A stretch of 64,000 bases of DNA from Bradyrhizobium sp. 141 (GCF_023074055.1 NZ_JADPKR010000018.1:39621-103620); one strand, 5' to 3'. Counted from the stretch's first letter, positions 51,566 through 63,998 are shown. Notes: generated by a model from the sequence alone, not told the origin. A program made the numbers and translations.

Positions 51566-54439
51566 TTACTCCGCGGCCTCGGCCGGCGCGATGCGACGCG
51601 ATTGGCGCGCCTGCGCGTCATAGGCCTTCTGCCAGTCGGACGGGCCGTTCGAGGGCGACACCTGCACCGCCGTGACCTTGTATTCGGGACAATTGGTCGC
51701 CCAGTCCGAATATTCCGTCGTGATGACGTTGGCCTGCGTATCCGGATGGTGGAAGGTGGTGTAGACGACGCCGGGCGCGACACGGTCGGTGATCTCCGCA
51801 CGCAACGTGGTCTCGCCGGCACGGCTCTTCAGCCGCACCCAGTCGCCCTCGCGCACGCCGCGCTGCTCGGCATCGTGGGGATGGATCTCGAGGCGATCCT
51901 CGGCATGCCACACCACGTTCTCGGTACGTCGGGTCTGGGCGCCGACATTGTACTGGCTGAGGATGCGGCCGGTGGTGAGCAGCAGGGGATAGCGCGGGCC
52001 GGTGCGCTCATCGGTTGCGACATACTCGGTCACGACGAACTTGCCCTTGCCGCGGACGAAGCCGTCGATATGCATCACCGGCGTGCCCTCGGGCGCCTTG
52101 TCGTTGCAGGGCCACTGCACTGAGCCGAGCTCGTCGAGCTTGGCGTAGGAGACGCCGGCAAAGGTCGGGGTGAGGGCTGCGATCTCGTCCATGATCTCGG
52201 ACGGGTGGCTGTAGTTCATCTCGAAGCCCATCGCCTTGGCAAGGCCCATGGTGACCTCCCAGTCGGCCATGCCGTTCTTCGGTGTCATCACCTTGCGCAC
52301 GCGCTGGATGCGCCGCTCGGCATTGGTGAAGGTGCCGTCCTTCTCGAGGAAGCTCGAGCCGGGCAGGAAGACATGGGCGTAGTTCGCGGTCTCGTTGAGG
52401 AAGAGGTCGTGGACGATGACGCATTCCATCGCCGACAGTGCCGCCACCACGTGGCTGGTGTTGGGGTCGGACTGGAGGATGTCCTCGCCCTGAACGTAGA
52501 TCCCCATGAACGTGCCTTCGACCGCGGCATCGAACATGTTAGGGATGCGCAGGCCCGGCTCAGGATTGAGCTTGACGTTCCACAGCGCCTCGAACTGGTC
52601 GCGTACGGCATCACCGGAGATGTGGCGGTAGCCGGGCAGCTCGTGCGGGAACGAGCCCATGTCGCAGGAGCCCTGCACGTTGTTCTGCCCGCGCAGCGGG
52701 TTCACGCCGACGCCGGGACGACCGATATTGCCTGTGACCATCGCGAGGTTTGCGATCGCGATCACGGTGGTCGAGCCCTGGCTGTGCTCGGTGACGCCGA
52801 GGCCGTAATAGATCGCGCCGTTGCCGCCGGTCGCGTAGGTGCGGGCTGCTTCGCGAAGATCCTTCGGATTGACGCCGGTGAGGATGGCTGTGGCTTCCGG
52901 GCTGTTGTTCGGCTGGGCGACGAACGCCGCCCATTCCTCGAACTCGCTCCAGTCGCAGCGTTCACGCACGAAAGCCTCGTTGACGAGGCCTTCGGTCACG
53001 ATCACATGCGCCAGCGCGGTCATGACGGCGACGTTGGTGCCCGGCATCAAGGGCAGGTGCAGCGCCTTCACATGCGGCGATTCCACCATCTCGGTGCGAC
53101 GCGGATCGATCACGATCAGCTTGGCGCCCTGGCGCAGCCGCTTCTTCAGCCGCGAGGCGAACACCGGGTGAGCGGAGGCCGGATTGGCGCCGATGATCAC
53201 GACGACATCGGTATCCTCGACCGAGTCGAAGTCCTGCGTCCCTGCTGACGTGCCGAAGGTGGTGGCGAGGCCATAGCCGGTCGGCGAATGGCAGACGCGG
53301 GCGCAGGTGTCGACATTGTTGTTGCCGAAGCCGGCGCGGATCAGCTTCTGCACCAGATAGGTTTCTTCGTTGGTGCAACGGGACGAGGTGATGCCGCCGA
53401 TAGCGTCGCGGCCGTATTTTTTCTGGATGCCGCGCATCCTGGCGGCGGCGAACGAGAACGCTTCGTCCCACGACACTTCGCGCCAGGGATCCTCGATCCG
53501 CTCGCGGATCATCGGGTTGAGGATGCGTTCCTTGTGGTTGGTGTAGCCCCAGGCGAAGCGGCCCTTGACGCAGGAATGGCCGCGATTGGCCTTGCCGTCC
53601 TTGTACGGCACCATGCGCACGACTTCCTCGCCGCGCATCTCGGCCTTGAAGGTGCAGCCGACGCCGCAATAGGCGCAGGTGGTGACGACGGAGTGCTCGG
53701 GCTGGCCGATCTCGATCACGGATTTTTCGGTCAGCGTTGCGGTCGGGCAGGCCTGCACGCAGGCGCCGCACGAGACGCATTCGGAGCCGAGGAAGCTCTC
53801 GCTCATGCCCGGCGAGACGCGGCTGTCGAAGCCACGACCGGAGATGGTCAGCGCGAACGTGCCTTGCACCTCCTCGCAGGCGCGGACGCAGCGCGAGCAG
53901 ACGATGCACTTGGAAGGATCGTAGGTGAAGTAGGGGTTGGACTCGTCCTTTGGCATCCAATGGTCGTTGGCGCAACCGTCCGACTTCGCGAAGACGTGGT
54001 TCTCGCCCTCATAGCCGTAGCGCACGTCGCGCAGACCGACTGCGCCGGCCATGTCCTGCAATTCGCAGTCGCCGTTCGCGCCGCAGGTGAGACAGTCGAG
54101 CGGATGGTCGGAGATGTAGAGCTCCATCACGCCCTTGCGCAGCTTCTTCAGCCGCTCGGTCTGGGTGTGGACGACGAGACCGTTCATGACAGGCGTGGTA
54201 CAGGACGCCGGCGCGCCGGCGCGACCCTCGATCTCGACGAGGCAGAGACGGCAGGAGCCGAACGCGTCGACCATGTCGGTGGCGCAGAGCTTTGGAATCT
54301 GGTGGCCCGCGTCCATCGCGGCCCGCATGATGGAGGTGCCCTCGGGCACCGTGACCTCATTGCCGTCGATGGTCAGCGTCACCATCGTTTCCGATTTCGA
54401 GCGCGGCGTGCCGAAGTCGATTTCTTCGATCAGAGACAT
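51566..54439 (-). CDS. fdsA: NAD-dependent formate dehydrogenase subunit alpha
   Basis: A 957-residue catalytic subunit. The N-terminal [2Fe-2S] ferredoxin domain has cysteines in LCATDMVDAFGSCRLC. A His/Cys cluster HPLDCLTCGANGDCEL follows, then two [4Fe-4S] motifs (CIVCSRCVRAC, CVSCGACVQAC) and the FDH [4Fe-4S] motif CAYCGVGC. The molybdopterin domain has the Mo-coordinating Cys in ARVCHSPTGYGL, so it is a cysteine rather than selenocysteine enzyme. AGGAGAA precedes ATG 54439. It oxidises formate to CO2 and passes electrons through the clusters to FdsB, where NAD+ is reduced. Confidence 0.97.
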   Translation of the reverse strand: MSLIEEIDFGTPRSKSETMVTLTIDGNEVTVPEGTSIMRAAMDAGHQIPKLCATDMVDAFGSCRLCLVEIEGRAGAPASCTTPVMNGLVVHTQTERLKKLRKGVMELYISDHPLDCLTCGANGDCELQDMAGAVGLRDVRYGYEGENHVFAKSDGCANDHWMPKDESNPYFTYDPSKCIVCSRCVRACEEVQGTFALTISGRGFDSRVSPGMSESFLGSECVSCGACVQACPTATLTEKSVIEIGQPEHSVVTTCAYCGVGCTFKAEMRGEEVVRMVPYKDGKANRGHSCVKGRFAWGYTNHKERILNPMIRERIEDPWREVSWDEAFSFAAARMRGIQKKYGRDAIGGITSSRCTNEETYLVQKLIRAGFGNNNVDTCARVCHSPTGYGLATTFGTSAGTQDFDSVEDTDVVVIIGANPASAHPVFASRLKKRLRQGAKLIVIDPRRTEMVESPHVKALHLPLMPGTNVAVMTALAHVIVTEGLVNEAFVRERCDWSEFEEWAAFVAQPNNSPEATAILTGVNPKDLREAARTYATGGNGAIYYGLGVTEHSQGSTTVIAIANLAMVTGNIGRPGVGVNPLRGQNNVQGSCDMGSFPHELPGYRHISGDAVRDQFEALWNVKLNPEPGLRIPNMFDAAVEGTFMGIYVQGEDILQSDPNTSHVVAALSAMECVIVHDLFLNETANYAHVFLPGSSFLEKDGTFTNAERRIQRVRKVMTPKNGMADWEVTMGLAKAMGFEMNYSHPSEIMDEIAALTPTFAGVSYAKLDELGSVQWPCNDKAPEGTPVMHIDGFVRGKGKFVVTEYVATDERTGPRYPLLLTTGRILSQYNVGAQTRRTENVVWHAEDRLEIHPHDAEQRGVREGDWVRLKSRAGETTLRAEITDRVAPGVVYTTFHHPDTQANVITTEYSDWATNCPEYKVTAVQVSPSNGPSDWQKAYDAQARQSRRIAPAEAAE

Positions 54440-54449
54440 TGTCGTTCTC

Positions 54450-56000
<1,551 letters not shown>

Positions 56001-56004
<4 letters not shown>

Positions 56005-56477
56005 CGCTGCGCCTCCGCGACCAGCGCATCGAGGCGCTTCTGATCGAGACGGCCGATCAGGCGGCCGTCGAGCATCGCGGACGGCGCCGTCGCGCACAGG
56101 CCGAGGCAGTAGATCGGCTCCAGCGTGACGCGATCATCGGCCGTGGTGTTGCCGAGCGACACGCCGAGCTTGGCTTCCGCGCGCGCAGCCAGCGCATCGC
56201 CGCCCGCGGCCTGGCAGGCCTCCGCACGGCAGAGCTTGAGCACATGACGGCCGGCCGGCTTGTGGCGGAAATCATGGTAGAACGTGAATACGCCATGGAC
56301 TTCGGCGCGCGACAGATTGAGCGCTTGCGCCACCATGGGAATGGCCGCCTCCGGCACGTAGCCGAATGCCTCCTGCAGCGCGTGGAGGATGACCAGCGTC
56401 GCGCCCTCCTGGTTGGCATGTTCGGCGATGATTTCGGCGCCGCGCGTCTCGTCCCAAGGCCCGTAACTCGCTGTCAT
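56001..56477 (-). CDS. fdsG: NAD-dependent formate dehydrogenase subunit gamma
   Basis: A 158-residue NuoE-like protein. The thioredoxin-like [2Fe-2S] domain has the four-cysteine pattern LCRAEACQAAGGD and YCLGLCATAPSAMLDGRLIG. The N-terminal helical part contains LHALQEAFGYVPEAAI and FYHDFRHKPAG. It transfers electrons between FdsB and FdsA clusters. It is the first gene of the operon and is divergent from the LysR gene at 56702. Confidence 0.96.
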
Positions 56478-56570
56478 TCTTCGTTCTCAAATTGAGCGTT
56501 CCCTCGCCGCAAACTAGTTGGAATCATTCGAAGATCAATAAAGCTGTCCCGTGCGGCGATTGCGGATTCC

Positions 56571-56591
56571 GATCGATTGGCGAATGCGATC
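56571..56591. promoter_or_regulatory. Candidate LysR-type operator between fdsG and fdsR
   Basis: GATCG and CGATC form a perfect 5-bp dyad separated by 11 bp in the 224-bp divergent region. Nearby AATTGCAATT is a second palindrome (56603-56612). Binding by the divergent LysR protein is inferred from position only. Confidence 0.35.
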
Positions 56592-56701
56592 AAGCGATGC
56601 GAAATTGCAATTGAGGGCGTTCCGCAGCGCGTTTTTGCGTGTTTGGGAGAGCGCAGGCGTGCTAGCTTGCATGCCACGACAGAATTCGAGGGGACGCCCG
56701 G

Positions 56702-57595
56702 TTGCTCGACAAGCTTGAACTGCTGCTGGCGCTGGCGAAGGAGCGTCATTTTGGACGCGCGGCGGAGGTCTGCGGCGTGACACAGCCGACGATGTCGACC
56801 GGGCTCAAGCAGCTCGAGGAGATCCTCGGCGTGATGCTGGTCCAGCGCGGGTCCCGTTTCCAGGGCTTTACGCCGGAAGGCGAGCGGGCGCTGGACTGGG
56901 CGCGGCGGATCGTGGGCGATGCCCGCGCGATGCGTGACGAGATCAACGGGCTGAAGCACCATCTCTCCGGCGAGATCCGTATCGCGGCGATCCCGACCGT
57001 GCTCGGCATGGTCGCCGCGCTGACGACGCCGTTCCGCGCCCGGCATCCCGAGGTGCGCTTCCGGATCCAGTCCACCACCTCGTCCGAGGTGCTGGGGCTG
57101 CTCGAGAATCTCGAGGTCGATGCGGGGCTGACCTATATCGAGAACGAGCCGATCGGCAAGGTGCGGACCATTCCGCTCTACAATGAGAGCTATCGTCTTC
57201 TGACCGCGCCGGACGCGATGTTCGGTGACCGCGAGACGGTGACCTGGACGGAGGTCGGGCAGGTCCCGCTATGCCTGCTGACGCCCGACATGCAGAACCG
57301 CCGCATCATCGACCGCGCGCTACGCTCGGTCGGCGCCGAGGCGACGCCGACGCTGACCTCGAACTCGCTGTTGGTGCTGTTCACGCATGTGAAGACGGGG
57401 CGCTGGGCGAGCGTGATGCCGGCCAAGCTTGCCGAGACGCTCGGTCTTTCCGACACGGTGCGCTCGATCCCGATCGTCGATCCCGACGTCAACTACAGCA
57501 TCGGCATGGTCATCCCGCAGCGCGATCCGATGACGCCGCTGATCGCAGCCCTGGTCAATGTCGCGCGCGAAGTAGCGCCGACGCTGCAATTGTAG
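56702..57595 (+). CDS. fdsR: LysR-family regulator of the formate dehydrogenase operon (FdsR-like)
   Basis: A 297-residue LysR protein from TTG 56702, which has GAGGGGA upstream. The helix-turn-helix covers residues about 3-60 (HFGRAAEVCGVTQPTMSTGL) and the effector domain about 88-295 (IRIAAIPTVLGMVAALTTPF). It is divergent from fdsGBA-fdhD-fdsD, the arrangement of FdsR in formate-responsive systems. I assign the symbol from position and family. Confidence 0.9.
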   Translation: MLDKLELLLALAKERHFGRAAEVCGVTQPTMSTGLKQLEEILGVMLVQRGSRFQGFTPEGERALDWARRIVGDARAMRDEINGLKHHLSGEIRIAAIPTVLGMVAALTTPFRARHPEVRFRIQSTTSSEVLGLLENLEVDAGLTYIENEPIGKVRTIPLYNESYRLLTAPDAMFGDRETVTWTEVGQVPLCLLTPDMQNRRIIDRALRSVGAEATPTLTSNSLLVLFTHVKTGRWASVMPAKLAETLGLSDTVRSIPIVDPDVNYSIGMVIPQRDPMTPLIAALVNVAREVAPTLQL

Positions 57596-57598
57596 GGA

Positions 57599-59929
57599 TC
57601 AGGCCGCGGCCGATATCCCGGACGCCGCCTTGATCGCGTCGCGCGGCAGGGTCACGCGCACGACGGTGCCGACCTCCAGCTTGGAGCGCAGCCGCATCGA
57701 GCCGCCGTGGAGCTGCGCCAGCGAGCGGGCGATCGCGAGGCCGAGGCCCGAGCCGTGGTAGGTCTTGGTCAGCTGGCTCTCCACCTGCTCGAACGGGCGG
57801 CCGAGCCGTGTCAGCGAATGCGGCGCGATGCCGATGCCGGTGTCGGCGATCATCAGCACGATCCTGTCGTCGAGCTGCCGGCTGCGCACCACGATGCGTC
57901 CGCCGTCGGGGGTGAACTTCACGGCGTTGGAGAGCAGATTGACGATGATCTGCTTGGTGGCGCGGCGGTCGGCGACGACGGAGATGGATTTTGCGATGTC
58001 GGCGTCGAGTGTCAGGTGCTTGTCCTGGGCGCGGCCGGTGACGACCCGCAGGGATTCCGCCAGCGTCTGCGCCAGGTCGAGCTCTTCCATGTCGAGCTTC
58101 ATGCGGCCGGCCTCGATCTTGGACATGTCGAGGATGTCGTTGATGACCTCGAGCAGGTAGTGTCCGCTGGTCAGGATGTCCTGGCAGTATTCCTGGTACT
58201 TTTCGCTGCCGAGCTCGCCGAACATGCCCGAGCCCATGATCTCGGAGAAGCCGATGATAGCGTTCAGCGGCGTGCGCAGCTCGTGGCTCATATTGGCGAG
58301 GAATTTCGACTTGGTCTGGTTGGCTTCCTCGGCGCGGGTCTTCTCGCGCTGGTACTTCTCGGCGAGATCGGCGAGCTCGACCGCCTGGCGCTCCAGCGCG
58401 GCTTGCGAACGCTTCAGGTCGATGACGGTGGCCCGCAGGCGCAGATCGTTGTCGACCAGCTTCTGCTCGTGCTCCTTGATGCGGGTGATGTCGGTGCCGA
58501 CCGAGACGTAGCCGCCGTCCTTGGTGCGGCGCTCGCTGATGTGCAGCCAGCTGCCGTCGTCGAGCTGCGCCTCGAAGGTGCGCGCGCCGGGGCCTTGGCT
58601 CGCGGTCTCGTTGTGGCGGGTGCGCACCTCCGGCATGCGGCCGACCTCGAGCACGGTCTCGTAGGAGGTGCCCGGAATGACGGCGCTGTCGGGCAGCTTG
58701 TGCAGGCGCTGGAAGTGCGAGTTGCAGAGCACCAGGCGGTCGCTCGCATCCCACAGCACGAAGGCTTCCGGAATGGTCTCGATGGCGTCGCGCAGGCGGA
58801 GATCGGCTTCCACGGTCCTCTCCGCGAGGCTCTTCTGCTCGGTGATGTCGACGGCGATCCCGATCAGGTGCACGCTGGAATCGGTAGCCCCGCGCGTCTT
58901 TTCGCAGCGGACGCGGAGCCAGATCCAGTGGCCGTCGACATGCTGCATGCGGAAGGTCTGGTCGATGTGGTCGATCTTCTCGGAGATGAGCTGGTCGGCG
59001 ATCTCGAACAGGTCGATGTCGTCGGACTTCACCAGCGCGTTGACCTCGCCGAAGGTGAGGAGCTCGTGGCGGCCGTCGAGGCCGAGCATCGAGAACATCG
59101 ATTGCGACCAGAAGATCCGGCCGCGCGACAGGTCCCAGTCCCACAGTCCGCAGCGGCCGCGGTTGAGCGCGGTGTCGATGCGGCCGCGCACGGCGTCGTT
59201 AATGAGGTCGCCCTCGCGGGCGCGGGTCGACTGCCAGTGGAAGGCGAAGCCGAGGATCAGGACGACGAAGCCTGTGGTCGCCGACAGCGTCACCGAGAGC
59301 GCGGCGTCCGAGCCCCAGATCGGCTCGTTGCGCTCCTGGATCACGGTGACGAAGCCGGGCATCGACTTGATCTGCCGCGAGGTCGCCATTGCCGCGTTGC
59401 CGCTCGGCAGCGTCATGTCGGAGATGTTGCCGTCGCGCGTGGGCGCCGCGAGCAATTGCGCCGTCGTGATCGCATCGAGCAGGCGGTCGTTGCCTGAGGG
59501 GGCGTTGTCGATCGGGATGCGCGCGAGGACGCGGCGGTCGATGCCGGCCGAGGTGACGATGACGTGCCGGCCCGAGGCCGTGCCCCAGGTCGGGATCAGA
59601 TCGGGCAGCAGCGTCGGCAGGCTCTCGATGTTCTTGAGCCGCTCCTGCCGCACCGAGGTGAGGCGGTCGATGCGTTCGGAGAGCAGATCGGCGAGCGCCG
59701 AGATGTCGTGGCGGATCACCAGCCGCTTCTGACGCGTCTGATCGACGACCTGCACGAACGCGCCGAGGCAGATCGTGATCAGGAATGCGATGATGAGCGT
59801 CGGCACGGCGCGACGAAGCGCCGGCTCTGCGATCAAGAGCCGATGATAGGCAGGTTTCGCGATCGATTGCGCCAATCCTTTGATCGAATCGGATTGGACG
59901 CACGCGTTCGCGGCGTCTGCACGCGACAT
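57599..59929 (-). CDS. PAS-domain sensor histidine kinase, PleC-like
   Basis: A 776-residue inner-membrane kinase. TM1 is at about 45-62 (LIIAFLITICLGAFVQ), an extracytoplasmic domain at about 63-220, and TM2 near 225-245. PAS domains lie at about 270-365 (LWDWDLSRGRIFWSQ) and 380-490 (FVLWDASDRLVLCNSHF), then a coiled coil. HisKA has the H-box NMSHELRTPLNAIIGFSEIM and INDILDMSKIEAG; the HATPase has NLLSNAVKFTPDGG and GSGLGLAIARSL. The H-box and following residues closely resemble PleC/DivJ kinases of alphaproteobacteria, which act on DivK in cell-cycle polarity. ATG 59929 is preferred; GTG 59998 would add 23 residues. Confidence 0.88.
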   Translation of the reverse strand: MSRADAANACVQSDSIKGLAQSIAKPAYHRLLIAEPALRRAVPTLIIAFLITICLGAFVQVVDQTRQKRLVIRHDISALADLLSERIDRLTSVRQERLKNIESLPTLLPDLIPTWGTASGRHVIVTSAGIDRRVLARIPIDNAPSGNDRLLDAITTAQLLAAPTRDGNISDMTLPSGNAAMATSRQIKSMPGFVTVIQERNEPIWGSDAALSVTLSATTGFVVLILGFAFHWQSTRAREGDLINDAVRGRIDTALNRGRCGLWDWDLSRGRIFWSQSMFSMLGLDGRHELLTFGEVNALVKSDDIDLFEIADQLISEKIDHIDQTFRMQHVDGHWIWLRVRCEKTRGATDSSVHLIGIAVDITEQKSLAERTVEADLRLRDAIETIPEAFVLWDASDRLVLCNSHFQRLHKLPDSAVIPGTSYETVLEVGRMPEVRTRHNETASQGPGARTFEAQLDDGSWLHISERRTKDGGYVSVGTDITRIKEHEQKLVDNDLRLRATVIDLKRSQAALERQAVELADLAEKYQREKTRAEEANQTKSKFLANMSHELRTPLNAIIGFSEIMGSGMFGELGSEKYQEYCQDILTSGHYLLEVINDILDMSKIEAGRMKLDMEELDLAQTLAESLRVVTGRAQDKHLTLDADIAKSISVVADRRATKQIIVNLLSNAVKFTPDGGRIVVRSRQLDDRIVLMIADTGIGIAPHSLTRLGRPFEQVESQLTKTYHGSGLGLAIARSLAQLHGGSMRLRSKLEVGTVVRVTLPRDAIKAASGISAAA

Positions 59930-60089
59930 GCCTTCGGCCCCCTGAAAACCAGCTTGCAACTGAAGTCCGGAAGCAGCCCCACATCGCTTCCGAATCACAG
60001 CGATTTGAATCCAGTTTTCGCGGGCTGTCGAGAGTCAACGAATCGTTAACGCGAAATTATTCTTATCCAACGGGCAGTTTGCGCGTCGT

Positions 60090-60156
60090 GCGCCCGCAAA
60101 CTCACGGGCGCGAGGAGTCCGAAACGAGAACGTGTGACTCCTCGCACGTTCTTCGT
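60090..60156. repeat. Three overlapping inverted repeats in the CDF/PAS-kinase gap
   Basis: Stem 1 is GCGCCCG (60090-60096) with 60105-60111. Stem 2 is CGAGGAGTC (60111-60119) with 60136-60144. Stem 3 is AGAACGTG (60127-60134) with 60145-60152, extended by ACG/CGT with one bulge. Stems 2 and 3 interlock, so they would form a pseudoknot or alternate. The element lies between the CDF stop and the PAS-kinase start. Confidence 0.5.
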
Positions 60157-60169
60157 CTCGTGCGCCTCG

Positions 60170-61543
60170 TCATGCGCGCGGCGGCTCGGCGTGACTGATC
60201 ACGCGCTTCACGCTCGGGAACGCGCGCCGCAGCGCGCGCTCGATCGCGTCGACATGCTCGTGCACCTTGATCACGCTCATCGACGGTGTGGCGCGGCAGT
60301 GGAAGTTGACGATCTCGCCGGCATCGGTGTTGCGGACGCGGACATTATGGATGTCGTGGATCTCGCCGCCGGCGGCATATTCCGTCAGCGCGGCGGCGAT
60401 CGTCCGCACCCGTTCCGGCGTGGCATCGACCCCGAACGGCAGTTCCGGTTCCAATGGCTCGATATGAACGTCGACCTCGACGTCCTCGCCGAACTCCTCC
60501 TGGATGTTGCGCTCCAGCGTGTTGGCGACGTCATGGGCGGCGTCGAGCTGCATCCCGGCGTCGACCTCGAGGTCGATGCTGACGATCAGCTTGGCGCCGA
60601 GATCGTGCACCGTGACGTGGTGGATGGCGAGCCCGGAATTGCGCGCGATCACCATGATGCGGTCGCGCACGGTCTCGTTGTCGCGCGCGACGGGCACCGC
60701 GGCGAAAGTGAGGTCGGCATCGCCGAACGCCTTGGTGACGGCGGTCTGCGCGTTGCGCTTGATGTCCTCGACCCGGTCGATCGGATAGGTCCGCGGCACC
60801 TTGGCGATGGTGTCGATGAATGTGGTCGCCCCGACCATGCGCACCCGCAGCCGCTCGACGTCGATCACGCCGGGCACGCTCCGGATCGCGGCCGTGGCCT
60901 TTTCCTGCGCACCCTCCGGGGCGCGGTCGACCAGCGTCTGCACCGTCGAGCCGGCCATGCGCAGCCCGAGCAGGGCGATCATCACGGCGACCGCGGCGGC
61001 CGCGGCGGCATCGCCCCACCAGAAGCCGAGGGCGGAGAGGATCAGACCCGCGATGACGGCGAATGAGCCCATGACGTCGGAAGCGAAATGCAGCGCATCG
61101 GCCGCGAGCGCCTGGCTCCGTGTCTCGCGCGCGGCGCGGTGCAGGGCGCGGGCGCGCCAGAGATTGACGACGATGTCGATCACCAGCACCACGAAGGGCA
61201 CGGCCGAAATGGTCGGCGGCGAGGTCCCCTCGCGCAGCCGGCTGTAGGCTTCGACCAGGATGCCGCCGGCGAGCACGTAGAGCAGGGCGGTGACGCCCAG
61301 CGCCGAGACGCTCTCCAGCTTGCCGTGGCCGTAATGGTGCTCATCGTCCGCCGGCTTGTCGGACACCCGCACCACCGCCCAGGTGATGATGGTCGCGACC
61401 AGGTCGATCGAGGAGTGCAGGGCCTCGGAGATCAGCGCGAGCGAGCCGATCGCGATCCCGACCGCGAATTTGGCCGCCGCCATGCCGCCGCTGGCGAAGA
61501 TCGAGATCGCGGCGACCGAAGTCTTGTTGTGCTGGGAGGTCAT
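60170..61543 (-). CDS. Cation diffusion facilitator family transporter
   Basis: A 457-residue transporter. Six N-terminal membrane helices include the CDF metal-site motifs SLALISEALHSSIDLVATII and HYGHGKLES, and the AADALHFASDVMGSFAV helix (HxxxD). The cytoplasmic region is longer than usual, about 240 residues, and looks like two ZT-dimer (ferredoxin-like) domains in tandem (DRAPEGAQEKATAAIRSVPG, then DVEVDVHIEPLEPELPFG). It exports divalent cations such as Zn2+, Mn2+ or Fe2+ in exchange for protons; the metal cannot be assigned from the sequence. Confidence 0.93.
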   Translation of the reverse strand: MTSQHNKTSVAAISIFASGGMAAAKFAVGIAIGSLALISEALHSSIDLVATIITWAVVRVSDKPADDEHHYGHGKLESVSALGVTALLYVLAGGILVEAYSRLREGTSPPTISAVPFVVLVIDIVVNLWRARALHRAARETRSQALAADALHFASDVMGSFAVIAGLILSALGFWWGDAAAAAAVAVMIALLGLRMAGSTVQTLVDRAPEGAQEKATAAIRSVPGVIDVERLRVRMVGATTFIDTIAKVPRTYPIDRVEDIKRNAQTAVTKAFGDADLTFAAVPVARDNETVRDRIMVIARNSGLAIHHVTVHDLGAKLIVSIDLEVDAGMQLDAAHDVANTLERNIQEEFGEDVEVDVHIEPLEPELPFGVDATPERVRTIAAALTEYAAGGEIHDIHNVRVRNTDAGEIVNFHCRATPSMSVIKVHEHVDAIERALRRAFPSVKRVISHAEPPRA

Positions 61544-61667
61544 GGCGGGGGATTTAGCAGGGCGTGGGTGAACATCAAGCGCGATCCACAGCTGTAGTCG
61601 CTAGTGAGTTGCAGGAGCGAAGCAATTGCGAATGCTTCCGAATTGAGCGGCCGCGTGCGCCAGTCTC

Positions 61668-61759
61668 GTAGGGTGGGCAAAGCGCAGCGTGCCCACGATC
61701 TGTATCCATCACTGACGAAAGGTGGGCACGGCACTAACGCGCCTTTGCCCACCCTACGG
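61668..61759. repeat. Palindromic interspersed element
   Basis: CGTAGGGTGGGCAAAG (61668-61683) is repeated as an exact inverted complement at 61744-61759. An inner inverted pair (GCGTGCCCAC and GTGGGCACGG) lies between. I recall this GTAGGGTGGGCAAAG...CTTTGCCCACCCTAC form as a common Bradyrhizobium intergenic element. It lies between the CDF start and the quinone-oxidoreductase stop. Confidence 0.75.
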
Positions 61760-61777
61760 GACCGCCGCTTTGGCGCC

Positions 61778-62746
61778 TCATACCGTCACCACGATCTTCC
61801 CCAGATGCTTGTTCGCCTCCATGTGCTCGAACGCCTTGTCGATGTCGTCGAACGCGAACACCTTGTCGATCGGCAGCTGCAGTTTTCGCGACTCCACCGC
61901 GCCCCAGATGTCCTTGCGGACCTCCTCGAAGATCTCGCGGACCTCCTCGATGGTGCGGGTGCGGAAGGTGACGCCGACATAGTCGATGCGGCGGGCCGCA
62001 TGCAGGTCGAAGTTGAAATCGGCATGGGTGCCGCCGAGCCGGCCGACATTGACGATGCGGCCCTTCACCCTGGTCGCGGCGAGGTTCTGATTGGCGACCT
62101 TGCCCGAGACCTGATCGACGATGAGGTCGACGCCTTCTCCGTTCGTCGCCGTCAGGACCTCGTCAATCCATTTCGGATCAGAGCTATCGACCGCGAGGTC
62201 GGCGCCATACTCCTTCAGCCGGCCGCGGCGGGTGGCGTCGGTCGACGAGCCGATCACGAGGCTTGCGCCTTTAAGCCTGGCGATCTGCATCGCCATCAGC
62301 CCGACGCCGGAGCTGGCGCCCTGGATCAGCACGCTCTGGCCCGGCTGCACGCCGCCGACGGTGACGACGGCGTTGTGCATGGTCGCGAGCGCGACGGGCA
62401 GGGTGGCCGCCTCCTCGAAATTCATGTTCGACGGCGCGCGGAACAGCCGGCCGTGATCGGCCAGTGTGTATTCGGCAAACGCCGCGCCGCCCGAGCCCAT
62501 GATGCGGTCGCCGATCTTGACGCCCTTGGCATCCGGCCCGAGCTCGGCGACCTCGCCGGCCCATTCCATGCCCAGCACGGTGCCGGCGCCCCCGGCCGCG
62601 CCATGGGCGTGGCCTTTGCGCATGCCGGTGTCGGCCCGGTTGAGCCCGCAGGCGCGGACCTTGACCAGCACCTGCGTGCCTTTCGGCTTTGGTTGAGCGA
62701 CGTCGGAAATCCGAGCGCCTTCAGGGCCGTAGACGTAAGCCTTCAT
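61778..62746 (-). CDS. Quinone oxidoreductase-like MDR family protein
   Basis: A 322-residue medium-chain dehydrogenase/reductase of the zinc-free quinone reductase (zeta-crystallin-like) type. The catalytic-fold segment is VRACGLNRADTGMRKG and GMEWAGEVAELGPDA; the Rossmann motif is ASSGVGLMAMQIARL near residue 145. The zinc ligands of alcohol dehydrogenases are absent. It should be an NADPH-dependent quinone or enone reductase; the substrate is unknown. It is probably co-transcribed with the nitronate monooxygenase gene 25 bp upstream. Confidence 0.92.
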   Translation of the reverse strand: MKAYVYGPEGARISDVAQPKPKGTQVLVKVRACGLNRADTGMRKGHAHGAAGGAGTVLGMEWAGEVAELGPDAKGVKIGDRIMGSGGAAFAEYTLADHGRLFRAPSNMNFEEAATLPVALATMHNAVVTVGGVQPGQSVLIQGASSGVGLMAMQIARLKGASLVIGSSTDATRRGRLKEYGADLAVDSSDPKWIDEVLTATNGEGVDLIVDQVSGKVANQNLAATRVKGRIVNVGRLGGTHADFNFDLHAARRIDYVGVTFRTRTIEEVREIFEEVRKDIWGAVESRKLQLPIDKVFAFDDIDKAFEHMEANKHLGKIVVTV

Positions 62747-62771
62747 GGATTGCTCTCGCTTCTTGCAGTGA

Positions 62772-63998
<1,227 letters not shown>

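Noticed and set aside
51562..51822. N-terminal extension of FdhD
   Set aside because: The upstream in-frame sequence lies inside fdsA, is arginine/proline-rich and lacks FdhD conservation; ATG 51561 fits the operon spacing.
57707..59497. 596-residue plus-strand open frame
   Set aside because: Antisense to the PleC-like kinase, with no recognisable domain.
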